Below are positions 18,024 through 27,062 of a DNA stretch of 64,000 nucleotides, piece by piece. This stretch comes from PLA3 sp964592235 (lineage in GTDB: Bacteria > Planctomycetota > Phycisphaerae > UBA1845 > UTPLA1), in the NCBI GenBank assembly GCA_964592235.1, contig CAZQCF010000006.1:1-64000 (forward strand). The letters are read 5' to 3'. A program made the translations under genes and the position numbers. Positions within the stretch are counted from its first letter, which is position 1; each line of letters opens with the position of its first letter. Under the pieces are notes generated by a model. The model saw only the letters and a program-made list of their open reading frames with translations. It was not told the origin of the DNA and did no database searches.

Positions 18024-18800
18024 CTAGGCCAGTGGCATCAGTCGCCCGCCGACCAGCTCGAATCGCCGCTTGAATTGATCCGCCAGGGCGCGGCTGTGTG
18101 TCACAGCCACCAGCGCCGTGCGCTGCTCCGCGGCGACTTCGAGAAGCAGCCGCGCGACGCCATCGGCCGATGCGCGATCGAGATTGCCCGTCGGCTCATC
18201 GGCCAGCAGCAGGCGCGGTTGGTTGATGAGCGCGCGGGCGATGGCTGTGCGCTGCCGCTCGCCGCCGGAAAGCTCGGCCGGGCGGTGATCCATGCGATCG
18301 TTCAGGCCGACGCGCGCGAGCAATTGCTCGGCCCGCGTCATGACCGAGTCGGACGATGTTCCGTGTATGCCGGAGTCATGGGGCGATCCCGCCAGCGCCG
18401 GCACGACGACGTTCTCCAGCGCCGTGCAATAAGGCAGCAGCAAGTGATCCTGAAACACGAAGCCGATGTGGCGATTGCGAAACGCGGCAAGCTGTTTCTC
18501 CGGGAGTTCAAACGGGTCTTCGCCGGCCAAAAGGAGTTTGCCGCGGCTGGGCGACTCGAGTGTGCCGAAGATCGCCAGCAACGTGCTCTTGCCCGAGCCG
18601 CTCGGCCCCATGATCGCGACGGTGTCGCCGGGATGCAGTTCCAGCGAGCACTCGTCCAGGATGTGCAACGAACCGCGCGAGTTTTCGTACTCCTTTCCGA
18701 TGGCCGTGGCGGAGAGGATCGGGAGGCGACCCGATGCGCCGGGCGCATTCGAATCCGGCGTGGTCGTCCCGTGTGGCGTCCCGTCCGTCATGGCATCCAC
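18024..18800 (-). CDS. ABC transporter ATP-binding protein (LolD/MacB type)
   Basis: A 258-residue ATPase. It has Walker A G-P-S-G-S-G-K-S-T (about 64-72), Q-loop F-V-F-Q-D-H, signature L-S-G-G-E-R-Q-R, Walker B L-L-L-A-D-E-P-T-G-N-L-D and the H-loop V-T-H-S. The E-P-T-G-N-L-D form is typical of the LolD/MacB/FtsE branch. The first 20 residues are a low-complexity leader; GTG at 18800 or ATG at 18791 could start translation. It lies between the glycosyltransferase (nine bases upstream) and the giant permease (nine bases downstream) in one operon. Confidence 0.93.
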   Translation of the reverse strand: MDAMTDGTPHGTTTPDSNAPGASGRLPILSATAIGKEYENSRGSLHILDECSLELHPGDTVAIMGPSGSGKSTLLAIFGTLESPSRGKLLLAGEDPFELPEKQLAAFRNRHIGFVFQDHLLLPYCTALENVVVPALAGSPHDSGIHGTSSDSVMTRAEQLLARVGLNDRMDHRPAELSGGERQRTAIARALINQPRLLLADEPTGNLDRASADGVARLLLEVAAEQRTALVAVTHSRALADQFKRRFELVGGRLMPLA

Positions 18801-18809
18801 CCGTGGCCT

Positions 18810-20111
18810 CTATTCGACCGATCGACCTGCTGCGCGAGCGCACTGCTCAACGACGCGCCACGCTGACTGGGCCATGATTGTATCAGAATAGCGCGACCGC
18901 ACCGCCTCGTGTCCGGCCCGGCCCAGTCGCTCCACTTCGCCCGGCGCGTCCATCAGGCTCGCCAGCTTTGCCGCGAGATCGGCCGAATCATGCGGCGTAA
19001 ACAACACGCCGCCGCCCGTATCGCCGATCAACTCGGGGAAACTCCCATGCGCCGGCTGCACGACCGGCACGCCCTGCGCCATCGCCTCCAGCACCGACAG
19101 ACCTTTTGCCTCCCGGTACGTCGTCGGGACAGACAGCACGGTGCAGGCGCGCAGGAGGTCGGCTTTGCCGGTGCGATCGACTTCGCCGCGGTAGTCGATC
19201 CAGTCTTCGAGGCCGTCGCGCCGCCATTGATTTCTCAATTTGTCAAGATACGGGCGTTCGGGACGGCCAAGATAGCCGCCGATGATCAACCGCACGTCGC
19301 GCCGCTCGGCTCGCAGGCGGCCGAACGCGTCGACTAACAGGTGCAGGCCCTTTTCGGGGCAGATGCGCGCGAGGTAGCCGATGCTGAACGTCGCCGGCGT
19401 CGGCCGCGGAGCGACCGACCCGAGGTCGTCCGTGTGCACGCCGAGCGGAACATGGTGAATCCGCGCGGGGTCGATGGCGAATTCGCGCGCCGCGTAGTCG
19501 CCGTAATAGCGCGTGACTGCGATGAACGCGTCCACGTCGCGTTGCCGCGCGCGGATCAATTCGAGCACGCGCGTCCGCTGCGCCGCGGGCAGCTTGTCGA
19601 TGAAGATGTCCTCGCCGGTCAGCGTGCAGACCACGCCGACGCCCAGCCGTCGCTTGATCTCGCGCGCCAGGCCGACGAAGAACGCATCGGGCAGGTGAAC
19701 CACGTCCGGCTTGAACTCACCGACCGCTTCGATCAACTCATCCAGTTCAGCAGAGAGCGGCCCGCGCTCGCCCTCCAGCACGGCTGCGGTCAGGTCTCCC
19801 GCCGCCGCGCCGGATGTCTCGCCGGCCCAGCGCATCACGGCGCGCAGCAGCGACGGCGCGTCCAGCATCCTTCGCAAGAACGCCGGGACGCGTCGAAACA
19901 ACGGCGACTTGTGCCGAAGGTAAACGTTGATGCCGCCGTACAGCACGCGCGCCTGGCTCACGTCGCGCTCGTCGGTGCGGATCGGTGTGAACACGGGAAC
20001 GAGCAGCACCTTGCGCCCCTGGCGGATCAGCGCAGCCGCCAGCGTGTTATCGCGCATGCAACTGCCGCAGAGCATGCCTCCGGCGCCGGCGGTGAGATAA
20101 GCCAGTCTCAT
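18810..20111 (-). CDS. family 4 glycosyltransferase
   Basis: A 433-residue GT-B enzyme. The N-terminal part has G-G-M-L-C-G-S-C-M-R-D-N (11-22) in place of the usual GG-x-x loop. The C-terminal Rossmann half has Y-L-A-R-I-C-P-E-K-G-L, I-I-G-G-Y and the donor-binding E-A-K-G-L-S-V-L-E-A-M-A-Q-G-V-P-V-V, including the E-x7-E motif. It transfers a sugar from an activated donor, possibly GDP-mannose made by ManC and ManA in this window; donor and acceptor are inferred. It is the first gene of the operon with the ABC ATPase and permease, which hints at a glycosylated envelope product. Confidence 0.88.
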   Translation of the reverse strand: MRLAYLTAGAGGMLCGSCMRDNTLAAALIRQGRKVLLVPVFTPIRTDERDVSQARVLYGGINVYLRHKSPLFRRVPAFLRRMLDAPSLLRAVMRWAGETSGAAAGDLTAAVLEGERGPLSAELDELIEAVGEFKPDVVHLPDAFFVGLAREIKRRLGVGVVCTLTGEDIFIDKLPAAQRTRVLELIRARQRDVDAFIAVTRYYGDYAAREFAIDPARIHHVPLGVHTDDLGSVAPRPTPATFSIGYLARICPEKGLHLLVDAFGRLRAERRDVRLIIGGYLGRPERPYLDKLRNQWRRDGLEDWIDYRGEVDRTGKADLLRACTVLSVPTTYREAKGLSVLEAMAQGVPVVQPAHGSFPELIGDTGGGVLFTPHDSADLAAKLASLMDAPGEVERLGRAGHEAVRSRYSDTIMAQSAWRVVEQCARAAGRSVE

Positions 20112-20135
20112 TCAAGTGCTGCCGCGAAGTGGCAC

Positions 20136-20170
20136 AAAAAAAGCGGGCCGCCCGAATTCGGACAGCCCGC
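20136..20170 (-). terminator. rho-independent terminator of the PEP-CTERM gene
   Basis: On the minus strand GCGGGC (20170-20165) pairs with GCCCGC (20148-20143) around an inner TCCGAATTCGG palindrome. A run of seven T residues follows at 20142-20136. It closes the 20236-20859 transcript just before the glycosyltransferase operon. Confidence 0.85.
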
Positions 20171-20235
20171 GCGATTCATGGTATTCCCGTTGGCCGGCTG
20201 CTGCCGAACCGCGCGGGGTTCTCCCGCCGGAGGAT

Positions 20236-20859
20236 TCAGCGTCGGCGGCGAAGCACGAGACCGCCCAGCATCAGCAGGGCCGCTGTCGCCGGCTCGGGCA
20301 CGAAGGTCGTGTTGACGACGCAAACGTAGTCAAACAGGATTGGCTTATCGGGCTGTGCCGGATTGCCGATGGCGCCGACGCCGACCCAGTTCTGGGCGAT
20401 GCGCGACGTACCGAAGTCGATCTGACCCGAAGAACTGCTCGGCATGACGACGGGCGACACCAGTCCGAACATGCTCAAGTCGTTTGCAAAGGTGATGGAG
20501 TAGTCTTCGGCGGTGCTGAACTCACCGGTGGCGGCGTTGTACGTTCCCGAAGACGTGCCGGGCACGATGCTGACGGTAATCGCGCCGGTCTGAATTCCGC
20601 CGGGCAGTTCGATTGAGTCGATGTGCTGGAGGTAGCTGTCGAACTGCGCCGTCCCGTTCACGTCATCGTAGCTCAACGTGAAGTTCGTGTTGGAAATCTG
20701 CCCGCTGCGCGGGCCGCCGTATTCGGCCGGAAAGTTCAGCGTGAAGAAATTCGGCTGGCCCGGATCATGAACCGCCGAAAGGGCGATCATTCCGGCCTGC
20801 GCGGCCGATGCCAGAGTTACGACGCACAGGGCCGCCGCCAGGACTTTCATCTTCGACAT
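20236..20859 (-). CDS. PEP-CTERM sorting-domain protein
   Basis: A 207-residue exported protein with an AAAGGAG ribosome site. It has a signal peptide (1-22, ending A-Q-A) and a C-terminal V-P-E-P-A-T, hydrophobic helix and R-R-R-R tail, the exosortase sorting signal. The middle is Thr/Ser/Gly-rich, beta-type sequence of unknown function, without the Cys/Gln pair of the 635-1270 protein. It is monocistronic with a canonical terminator. The exosortase is not in this window. Confidence 0.85.
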   Translation of the reverse strand: MSKMKVLAAALCVVTLASAAQAGMIALSAVHDPGQPNFFTLNFPAEYGGPRSGQISNTNFTLSYDDVNGTAQFDSYLQHIDSIELPGGIQTGAITVSIVPGTSSGTYNAATGEFSTAEDYSITFANDLSMFGLVSPVVMPSSSSGQIDFGTSRIAQNWVGVGAIGNPAQPDKPILFDYVCVVNTTFVPEPATAALLMLGGLVLRRRR

Positions 20860-21017
20860 GCAGGATGCTCCTTTCTGAAAACGACTCGCGCAAGCGTTTG
20901 GGGGTCGGTAAAGACGGAACTATAGCCGATTCCCGGTCCTTTGAAAAGCAACGCAAACCATTCGCCGGGTTCACGAATTCGGCATCCGCAGTCGGGAAGG
21001 GGGCGTCGTCACAGCCT

Positions 21018-22181
21018 CTACGGTCCAGTTCGCCCGTCGCCGCGGGATGGGTCGCCGAAGCAAAGAATATCGCCGTCCTCTGTTCCAATTACGAGACAGT
21101 CGCCGCCGATTGCAGGAGACGCGGTTATCGGCGACCCGGCTTCGTAACGCCACCGCTCCTCGCCGCGGCGCAGGTCCAGGGCGTACAGGTTGCCGTCCGA
21201 AGAACCAACCCACACCCGATCGCCCGCGACGACCGGCGACGAATCAACCCGGCCGCGCGTGCGGAATTGCCACCGTGGCTTGCCAGTCTTGCGGTCCAGC
21301 GCGTGAACGAGTTTGTCGCGGCTGCCGATGATGACCAGCTCGTCGGTCACGGCCGCCGAGGCGTAAAACGGAAAATCGCGGTCCTTGTTGGTGAACGTCC
21401 AGCGCCGTTCGCCGCGCTTCAGATCAATCGCCAATACTTCGTTGCCGAACGTCCCGACGTAGACCGTATCGTCCAGGATCGCCGCGGAACAACCAGACAC
21501 GCTTCGCAGGTCCACGGTCTCGAGCGGCTTCCCATCGGACAATTGCAGGATGTGCAGCTTCTGATCGCATCCGGCGACGACGGCCTTACCGTCGGTCACG
21601 CCAACGGTTCCGTGTACGCGACCGTCGGTAAGGAGCTTCCAGAGCAGTGCGCCATCAGCGAGTTTCAGGCAATAGACGTTGCCGTCGTACGAGCCGAAAA
21701 CGATGCGATCGCCGGCGTAGGTGGGCGAGCTGATGTTCTCGGCCTCGGCGCGGAACGACCAGCGCCGCGACCCGTCGGCCTTGTTGAGCGCGTGGAAGCC
21801 GCCATCCTCGTCACCGTACAGCACGAGGTCGCCACAGATCGCGGGCGAGGATTGAATGGTTGGCGGGATGGCCTGGCTGGTGGAGGCCGGCCCGCTCGTC
21901 GCACGCGAAGCGGGGGTCTTCGTGGCCCAGATCAAGCTGCCGTCGGCGAGCTTCAGCGCGTACAGTGTGCCGTTGTCGCAGCCGACGTAGGCGACGCCTT
22001 CGACGATGGCGGCGCTGGAGCCGACCGGTTCCCCGGCGGAGAACTTCCATCGCAGTACGGGCTTGTTGGACAGGGTCGAGGTCGCCACGCCGGTGAGGCG
22101 CTCGTTACCGCGAAACGAGGGCCAGTCGGACGGCCCGATCCATGCCACGAGCAACCAAGCAAAGGTCAATGCCGAATGCAT
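21018..22181 (-). CDS. secreted PQQ-type beta-propeller protein
   Basis: A 387-residue protein with a short signal peptide (about 1-15) followed by W-P-S-F-R-G-N, the usual opening of planctomycete PQQ-repeat proteins. About seven blades repeat the pattern V-Y-V-G-x-x-D-G-x-L-Y-A-L-x-x-x-x-G. The fold is that of BamB and quinoprotein dehydrogenases. I see no dehydrogenase catalytic residues, so a scaffold or BamB-like role is more likely than an enzyme. It is 120 bases downstream of the seven-gene operon on the same strand and could be co-transcribed. Confidence 0.85.
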   Translation of the reverse strand: MHSALTFAWLLVAWIGPSDWPSFRGNERLTGVATSTLSNKPVLRWKFSAGEPVGSSAAIVEGVAYVGCDNGTLYALKLADGSLIWATKTPASRATSGPASTSQAIPPTIQSSPAICGDLVLYGDEDGGFHALNKADGSRRWSFRAEAENISSPTYAGDRIVFGSYDGNVYCLKLADGALLWKLLTDGRVHGTVGVTDGKAVVAGCDQKLHILQLSDGKPLETVDLRSVSGCSAAILDDTVYVGTFGNEVLAIDLKRGERRWTFTNKDRDFPFYASAAVTDELVIIGSRDKLVHALDRKTGKPRWQFRTRGRVDSSPVVAGDRVWVGSSDGNLYALDLRRGEERWRYEAGSPITASPAIGGDCLVIGTEDGDILCFGDPSRGDGRTGP

Positions 22182-22301
22182 GCAACAATTCCAGAGAATT
22201 CAGAGCCAGCCCTTCATCCGAGCCGGCCCGGGTCTGCCCGGTGAACGTGCCCAGCACGGCGAACATTCGGCTCGGCATGAGCCGGCTCCGAGGGACTGAA
22301 C

Positions 22302-22760
22302 TCAACTCGGTTTGAATCGTAGCACCATGGCCGCGCCGCCGGCCGCGAGAATGATCCCGACGTAAAAAAGCGGGCTGGGTGCATTCTGCGGTTTGTGCAG
22401 AATCATCCCCACGAACGTCGCCACGATCGGCGCGCCGGCGAAGACCAGTGGCGGAACGGTCAACGGCGTGCCGCCGGTGCGCAGCGCATAAATGACGCAC
22501 AAGGCGCCTATCGCGCCCAGCACGCCCGCCAGCGTCGAAATTGTCATGCCCTTGCCGGAGAACGCCAACGGCTCGGCCTTGCCGACCGTCAGTGCGAGGC
22601 CGGGGATGATCACCGCGACGAGGCAATACGCAAGGCCGACAAACAAGAATGCGCGAATCGGCCCCTTCGGCTCGAAGCCCATCTGGCCGCTATGAATCGT
22701 CGGCACGTACGCGCCCCACGATAGCACGGCGCCGATGACAAACCACAGGTACGGTTTCAT
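22302..22760 (-). CDS. small DMT/EamA-like membrane protein
   Basis: ATG at 22760 with GGAGG upstream is chosen over a longer frame that overlaps the thioesterase gene. The 152-residue product has five predicted membrane segments and short charged loops, like a half-size drug/metabolite transporter. The substrate is unknown. It is the last gene of the operon running from 28393, 19 bases behind the thioesterase. Confidence 0.65.
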   Translation of the reverse strand: MKPYLWFVIGAVLSWGAYVPTIHSGQMGFEPKGPIRAFLFVGLAYCLVAVIIPGLALTVGKAEPLAFSGKGMTISTLAGVLGAIGALCVIYALRTGGTPLTVPPLVFAGAPIVATFVGMILHKPQNAPSPLFYVGIILAAGGAAMVLRFKPS

Positions 22761-22779
22761 TCCAAATGCCTCCTCCGTG

Positions 22780-23190
22780 TCACTCCGACAGTTTCGCGCG
22801 CACGCTCGGCGGAATCGCCACTGACCGGAACGCGCCGCCGGGAAGCAATTCACAGCAGACGGCCTTGGTTCGACCGCGCGCCAGCCGCTGCCCGGCCTTG
22901 CTGAACAGCACTTCGTACGTTATCGACTTGTCCGTCAGGTCGGTGATCGTCATCGCGAGGTCGATCTCGTCTTCGAAACGCAGCGGGCCGAAGTATTCGC
23001 AACTGGTCATGACCCGCGGCCAGCTGATCGTCGCGCCGTCCACGTCCTGAATCACGCTCATTCCGCGCGAGCGGAAGAAGGCGTGCTCGACTTCCTCCAT
23101 CCATCGATAGTAATTGGAGAAGTGCATCACGCCGGCGACGTCCGTCTCGGCGAAGGTCACGCGGCGCGTCATGGAATACTCAACGGGCAT
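22780..23190 (-). CDS. hot-dog fold acyl-CoA thioesterase (YbgC/4HBT family)
   Basis: A 136-residue protein with the family motif F-A-E-T-D-V-A-G-V-M-H-F-S-N-Y (residues 13-27). Here Asp17 is in the position of the catalytic acid of 4-hydroxybenzoyl-CoA thioesterases. The central helix follows with W-M-E-E-V-E-H-A-F. It hydrolyses an acyl- or aroyl-CoA. It overlaps the end of the symporter gene by 11 bases. The chorismate-lyase-like gene upstream makes an aromatic CoA ester an attractive but unproven substrate. Confidence 0.87.
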   Translation of the reverse strand: MPVEYSMTRRVTFAETDVAGVMHFSNYYRWMEEVEHAFFRSRGMSVIQDVDGATISWPRVMTSCEYFGPLRFEDEIDLAMTITDLTDKSITYEVLFSKAGQRLARGRTKAVCCELLPGGAFRSVAIPPSVRAKLSE

Positions 23191-24928
23191 CGGCGCCCTT
23201 CAGAAAGAACTTGTTGACCGTCGCGGCGGACGGCGCGGGAGTCATCAGCGAAACGACGACGAGCGCCACCGTCGCAAACACGACCATCGGCGCCGCCGGA
23301 ACGAGCCCCCACACTTCGGGATCGATGCGCGATGCGAAGCCCTGCTCCAGCCCGATCCGCACATAAAAGAAGATGCCACTTCCGACGCCCGCGATCACCG
23401 ACGCATAGGCGCCCCATTTCGTCAAGCGCCGCCAATACAGCGCCGCGAACACCAGCGGGAACAACGCCGAGAAACCGCTGAAACACCACACCGCGAGATT
23501 GAAGATCGGCCGCGTCTCGCGCAGTACCAGCGTCAGGAGCCAACTAACTAATACGACCGCGATGACGAAGATCCGACCGGTGACAAGCCGCTGCCGGTCG
23601 GTCATCGAGTCTTTGCGCGCGTAATGGTCAACGATGTCGTGAGTGAACATCGACCCGAGGCTCAAGAACTGCGCATCCATGCCGCCGAGGATCGCCGCCA
23701 GAACACCGGCAGCCAGCAGGCCGCTTACCCAGGGATTGCTCAACATCTGCACCATGAACGCGAGCACCGTGTTGGGATTTGGAACCGGTCCACCGGGAAC
23801 GAGCGGACCTTCCGGCGTGAAGGGCACGATCGGTTTGCCGGCGATCATGGCTGACGAGGCCCAGACGCCGATGGCCACGCACGGCGCCCAGATCGCCATG
23901 ATGAGCAACGGATGCAGCGTCACGGTCAATCGAAACGCCTTAGCGGATCGCGCGGTGAGCCAGAGTTGAAACAGATGCGGAAACATCGCAACGCTTAACG
24001 GGATGAACCCGTAGCTCAAGAACTCCAGCTCCGTCATTCGCTTGGGCTTGTGCGGGCGAAGCGTGGCTGCGGGCTTCGCATCGACGGTCGCTCCATCGGT
24101 CGCAGCGGGCTGGGTCGAGGCGCGCCACTGCGCCATTTTCTCCTGATAGATGCGCTCGTGCTCCGGCGTGACTTCGCGCGTCAGCTTGCTTGGGTTGTAT
24201 TCCTGCACCATGCGCGTGGCTTCCTTCGCGCCGCCGAGCCGGTCGGCGATGGCCCAGAAGGTCACGACGCCGACTACGAGGAAGATCAAAGTTTGCAGCG
24301 CGTTGGCCCAGGCCGTGGCGCGCGCGCCGCCCAGCCAGACGTAGAGCCACACTACGCCGGTGCTCAACAGCGTGCCGAGCCAGAAGGGCACGCCGCCCTG
24401 CGTGGAAGCGAAGAACGACGGAAACGCGCCGCGCGTCGCCACCTGGATCATGTTCCCCGAACCGATGATGCCGATGATGATGTACGGCATTTGGAGCAGC
24501 ACGAGAATGGGGAACAACAGTACGCCGATGTTGCTCGATTGCAGGCGATCGCGGAAGAACTGAATCTGCGTCTGGTAGCCGTAGCGCTTGCCCAAAGTCC
24601 AAAGCCGCACACCGATCAGAAAAAAGCACGCCGCGTGGACGATGCCGGACCACGACGCCATCTTGCCATAGACGCCGATGCCCGACGCCCAGGCTTCGCC
24701 GCTGCTGCCCTGAATGGCGAACGCGGTCATGGTCGTGCCGAAGACGGACAGCACAAGCAGAACAGGCCCGACGCCGCGCGATGCAATGAAATAATCCACC
24801 GCCGTGCCTTTGAAGAGCGAGTTGCTGGCCAGACCTAATACGATCAGCGCCGCCAGGTACGCGACGATGATCCAGAGCTGAATCATGCCGGGCGTAAACT
24901 CTCCGGCGGCGGCAAGCAGGGCGAGCAT
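23180..24928 (-). CDS. sodium:solute symporter family transporter
   Basis: A 582-residue protein with about 13 membrane helices and the SSS pattern: D-Y-F-I-A-S-R near residue 45, F-G-T-T-M-T-A-F-A-I-Q-G-S-S, and G-G-M-D-A-Q-F-L-S-L-G-S. It probably imports an organic acid or similar solute with Na+. A long, Pro/Ala-rich cytoplasmic loop near residues 230-300 is an insertion. The start codon overlaps the DUF3311 stop by one base (TGATG). This pairing with DUF3311 is common for symporters of this type. Confidence 0.9.
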   Translation of the reverse strand: MLALLAAAGEFTPGMIQLWIIVAYLAALIVLGLASNSLFKGTAVDYFIASRGVGPVLLVLSVFGTTMTAFAIQGSSGEAWASGIGVYGKMASWSGIVHAACFFLIGVRLWTLGKRYGYQTQIQFFRDRLQSSNIGVLLFPILVLLQMPYIIIGIIGSGNMIQVATRGAFPSFFASTQGGVPFWLGTLLSTGVVWLYVWLGGARATAWANALQTLIFLVVGVVTFWAIADRLGGAKEATRMVQEYNPSKLTREVTPEHERIYQEKMAQWRASTQPAATDGATVDAKPAATLRPHKPKRMTELEFLSYGFIPLSVAMFPHLFQLWLTARSAKAFRLTVTLHPLLIMAIWAPCVAIGVWASSAMIAGKPIVPFTPEGPLVPGGPVPNPNTVLAFMVQMLSNPWVSGLLAAGVLAAILGGMDAQFLSLGSMFTHDIVDHYARKDSMTDRQRLVTGRIFVIAVVLVSWLLTLVLRETRPIFNLAVWCFSGFSALFPLVFAALYWRRLTKWGAYASVIAGVGSGIFFYVRIGLEQGFASRIDPEVWGLVPAAPMVVFATVALVVVSLMTPAPSAATVNKFFLKGADAR

Positions 24929-25173
24929 CAGTGGCCCCCCCGGCCGCCGGCGGGCGGCGTCCGCGCGTCGGAATCGGCGACCTCCGCATCACGCGGCCAG
25001 CAGTATCGGCAGGCAAGTCCCCAGACGAGCGACGCGGCGATCGATAGCGCCACGTGATAGGCAAGGCTGACGGGCAGAAACCCCATGACCAGGGTCGCAT
25101 GATCGGCCCGCCACCAGAAGTCCTGATGGAGGATGACCAGCAGTAAGACCATTAAGTAGACAACAAGCTTCAT
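24928..25173 (-). CDS. DUF3311-like small membrane protein, symporter partner
   Basis: An 81-residue protein with two membrane helices and the family pattern H-Q-D-F-W-W followed by L-V-M-G-F-L-P-V-S-L-A-Y-H. Such proteins sit directly before SSS symporters and are thought to be accessory subunits. It starts inside the flavoprotein stop (ATGA) and ends in the symporter start. The C-terminal 20 residues are Pro/Gly-rich. Confidence 0.8.
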   Translation of the reverse strand: MKLVVYLMVLLLVILHQDFWWRADHATLVMGFLPVSLAYHVALSIAASLVWGLACRYCWPRDAEVADSDARTPPAGGRGGH

Positions 25174-26465
25174 TTGGTGAGGGCCTCTTCCTCCGGCGAG
25201 ATTCCTTCCGGCAGTTTCAGATGCCGCGCCATGGTATCAAACAACTCGCCGAGGTCGTCGTCAAATACGTCCCCGATCAGCACGCGCGTCACGGCATCCT
25301 TCAGATGCGGGTGCTGACGAACGAACCCGCCGAGACTGAACGAAGGATCGTAATAGGCATAGACCATCATCCGCACGCGGTGCATGCCCTCGGCCAACTT
25401 CTTCCCGAATCGGCCGAGGGCTGCCGCCGACGTGTCGCCCGAGGCCAGCGCCGCATCGACCGCGTCGGCCGCGTACTCCCCGCTCTTCAGCGCCAGCATC
25501 ACGCCCGATGAGTAAAGCGGATCGAGGAACCCGAAGGCGTCGCCGACCAGTACCCACCCGTCGCCGGCCGCTCGGCGCGAGCGATACGAAAAATCGGCGG
25601 TGGTATAGATCTGTTTAACGCGCTCGGCGTTCACCAGCCGCCGCGCCAGGCCCGGCGTGTTGGCGATTTCCTCGTCGAGGATCGCGCCGGGGTCGTCGCC
25701 GCGCCCGTTGTACAGGTAATTCGGCGGCGCCACGACGCCGATGCTTGTGAGATCGTCCTCGAGCGGGATGAACCAGAACCAGCCCTGCCGCCCCGGCAGC
25801 GCGATCACGAGCGTCGCGCCGGCGTTGCGGCCTTCGTCGCGCTGCGCGCCTTTCCAGTAGCTGTAGATCGCCGCGTTCTTGAGCTTCTCGTCGCCGTAGC
25901 GCAGATTGAGCTGGCGCGATAGGAGACCGCTTTGGCCGGTCGCATCGACGACCACCGGCGCCCGCAGCTCGCGCTCTTCTCCCTCGATTACCCCGCGCAC
26001 ACCCACCGCGCGATCGCCCTCAAACATCACCTCGTGCACATTCGCACGCTCGATGACCTCTACGCCGCAGGCCCGCGCGTTGTCCAGCATCATCTGGTCG
26101 AACCGCGCCCGCGACACCTGCCACGTCGTCGACCACGGGTTGGGATCGCGATCGGAGAAAAAGAACGGCGCCGAGTCCTTCCCGGTCGCCGAGACAAACT
26201 GCACGCTCTCCTTCCGCACAAAATCCGATTGTTTCATCGTCTCGAGCACGCCGAGCTTTTCAAACACAAACCACGTATTGGGCATCAGCGATTCACCGAT
26301 GTGATGCCGCGGAAACTTCGACCGCTCCAGCAGCAGCACGCGCCGGCCGCGCTTCGCCAGCAGCGTCGCCGTCGTCGCGCCCGAGGGGCCGCCGCCAACG
26401 ACGATCACTTCGGGTTGAGATAGGGAATTTGCCATCGTGTGTGCCGCCAGGATATTCCGAGCCAT
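25170..26465 (-). CDS. FAD-dependent oxidoreductase, flavin halogenase-like
   Basis: Up to 431 residues; ATG at 26435 (residue 11) may be the true start, since the FAD fold begins directly after it. Visible are G-G-G-P-S-G-A-T (24-31) for FAD, P-R-H-H-I-G-E-S-L near 52-60, and G-D-A-F-G-F-L-D-P for the second FAD contact. W-F-W-F-I-P (229-234) is an exact W-x-W-x-I-P motif, used to recognise flavin-dependent halogenases. Related reductases and hydroxylases also exist, and I cannot confirm the halogenase Lys. A separate flavin reductase would be needed. It is translationally coupled to DUF3311. Confidence 0.8.
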   Translation of the reverse strand: MARNILAAHTMANSLSQPEVIVVGGGPSGATTATLLAKRGRRVLLLERSKFPRHHIGESLMPNTWFVFEKLGVLETMKQSDFVRKESVQFVSATGKDSAPFFFSDRDPNPWSTTWQVSRARFDQMMLDNARACGVEVIERANVHEVMFEGDRAVGVRGVIEGEERELRAPVVVDATGQSGLLSRQLNLRYGDEKLKNAAIYSYWKGAQRDEGRNAGATLVIALPGRQGWFWFIPLEDDLTSIGVVAPPNYLYNGRGDDPGAILDEEIANTPGLARRLVNAERVKQIYTTADFSYRSRRAAGDGWVLVGDAFGFLDPLYSSGVMLALKSGEYAADAVDAALASGDTSAAALGRFGKKLAEGMHRVRMMVYAYYDPSFSLGGFVRQHPHLKDAVTRVLIGDVFDDDLGELFDTMARHLKLPEGISPEEEALTK

Positions 26466-26486
26466 TGAATGCTTGCGCTCGGTTGA

Positions 26487-27062
26487 CTAGTCGCCGGTCG
26501 CACCGCTGACCACTTCCAGCAGCTCAATCGCCGGCTGGGTATCGTAGTGGATCACGGCCAGTCGGCCATACGCCGCCGCCAGACCGGGCTTGAAGTGCTT
26601 CATGAACGGGGCGGTGGGACTGAATCGCAGGTAGGCTCGCGGCTCGACGCGCCGCAGAACGTTGTGGCGGATCAGGATCTCGCCGAGCGGGGTTGTCTGG
26701 TTGAGAATCTCGCGCTTGACCTCTGCGCCGATCTGCAAAAGGTCAATCCGCACGATGCCGAACTCCACCGCGCCGGGTTTGTCCTTCGGGCGAAGCAGGA
26801 TCATCCGGCGATACGAATCACCGTCTCGCCGGGACGAAACCACCGAGAGGGTTACAGGTCGGCCGCAGTGTCGCTCCAGCCGCGTCGTCATGTGTTCGGA
26901 GTGAACGAGCAGTTGGCGGAAAGGATCGGGCACCATCGCATCGGAGACAATCGAGGCGGCGGCATCGAGCGAAGCGATGTCAACGAGTCCCTCGCATAGC
27001 GCGCGAAGCATCCCGCGTAGTTTCGTGTCCCCGGTCGATTGGCTCTGCATACCCACTTCCAT
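26487..27062 (-). CDS. chorismate-lyase-like (UbiC/DUF98 superfamily) protein
   Basis: The ATG at 27062 overlaps the radical SAM stop (TGATG), giving 191 residues. The pattern H-S-E-H-M-T-T-R-L-E, then S-Y-R-R-M-I-L-L, then T-T-P-L-G-E-I-L fits chorismate pyruvate-lyase-type proteins. In those enzymes a conserved Arg and the Glu of P-L-G-E hold the substrate. Such enzymes split chorismate into 4-hydroxybenzoate and pyruvate. The assignment rests on motif spacing and length. If correct, the operon starts from an aromatic acid. Confidence 0.6.
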   Translation of the reverse strand: MEVGMQSQSTGDTKLRGMLRALCEGLVDIASLDAAASIVSDAMVPDPFRQLLVHSEHMTTRLERHCGRPVTLSVVSSRRDGDSYRRMILLRPKDKPGAVEFGIVRIDLLQIGAEVKREILNQTTPLGEILIRHNVLRRVEPRAYLRFSPTAPFMKHFKPGLAAAYGRLAVIHYDTQPAIELLEVVSGATGD

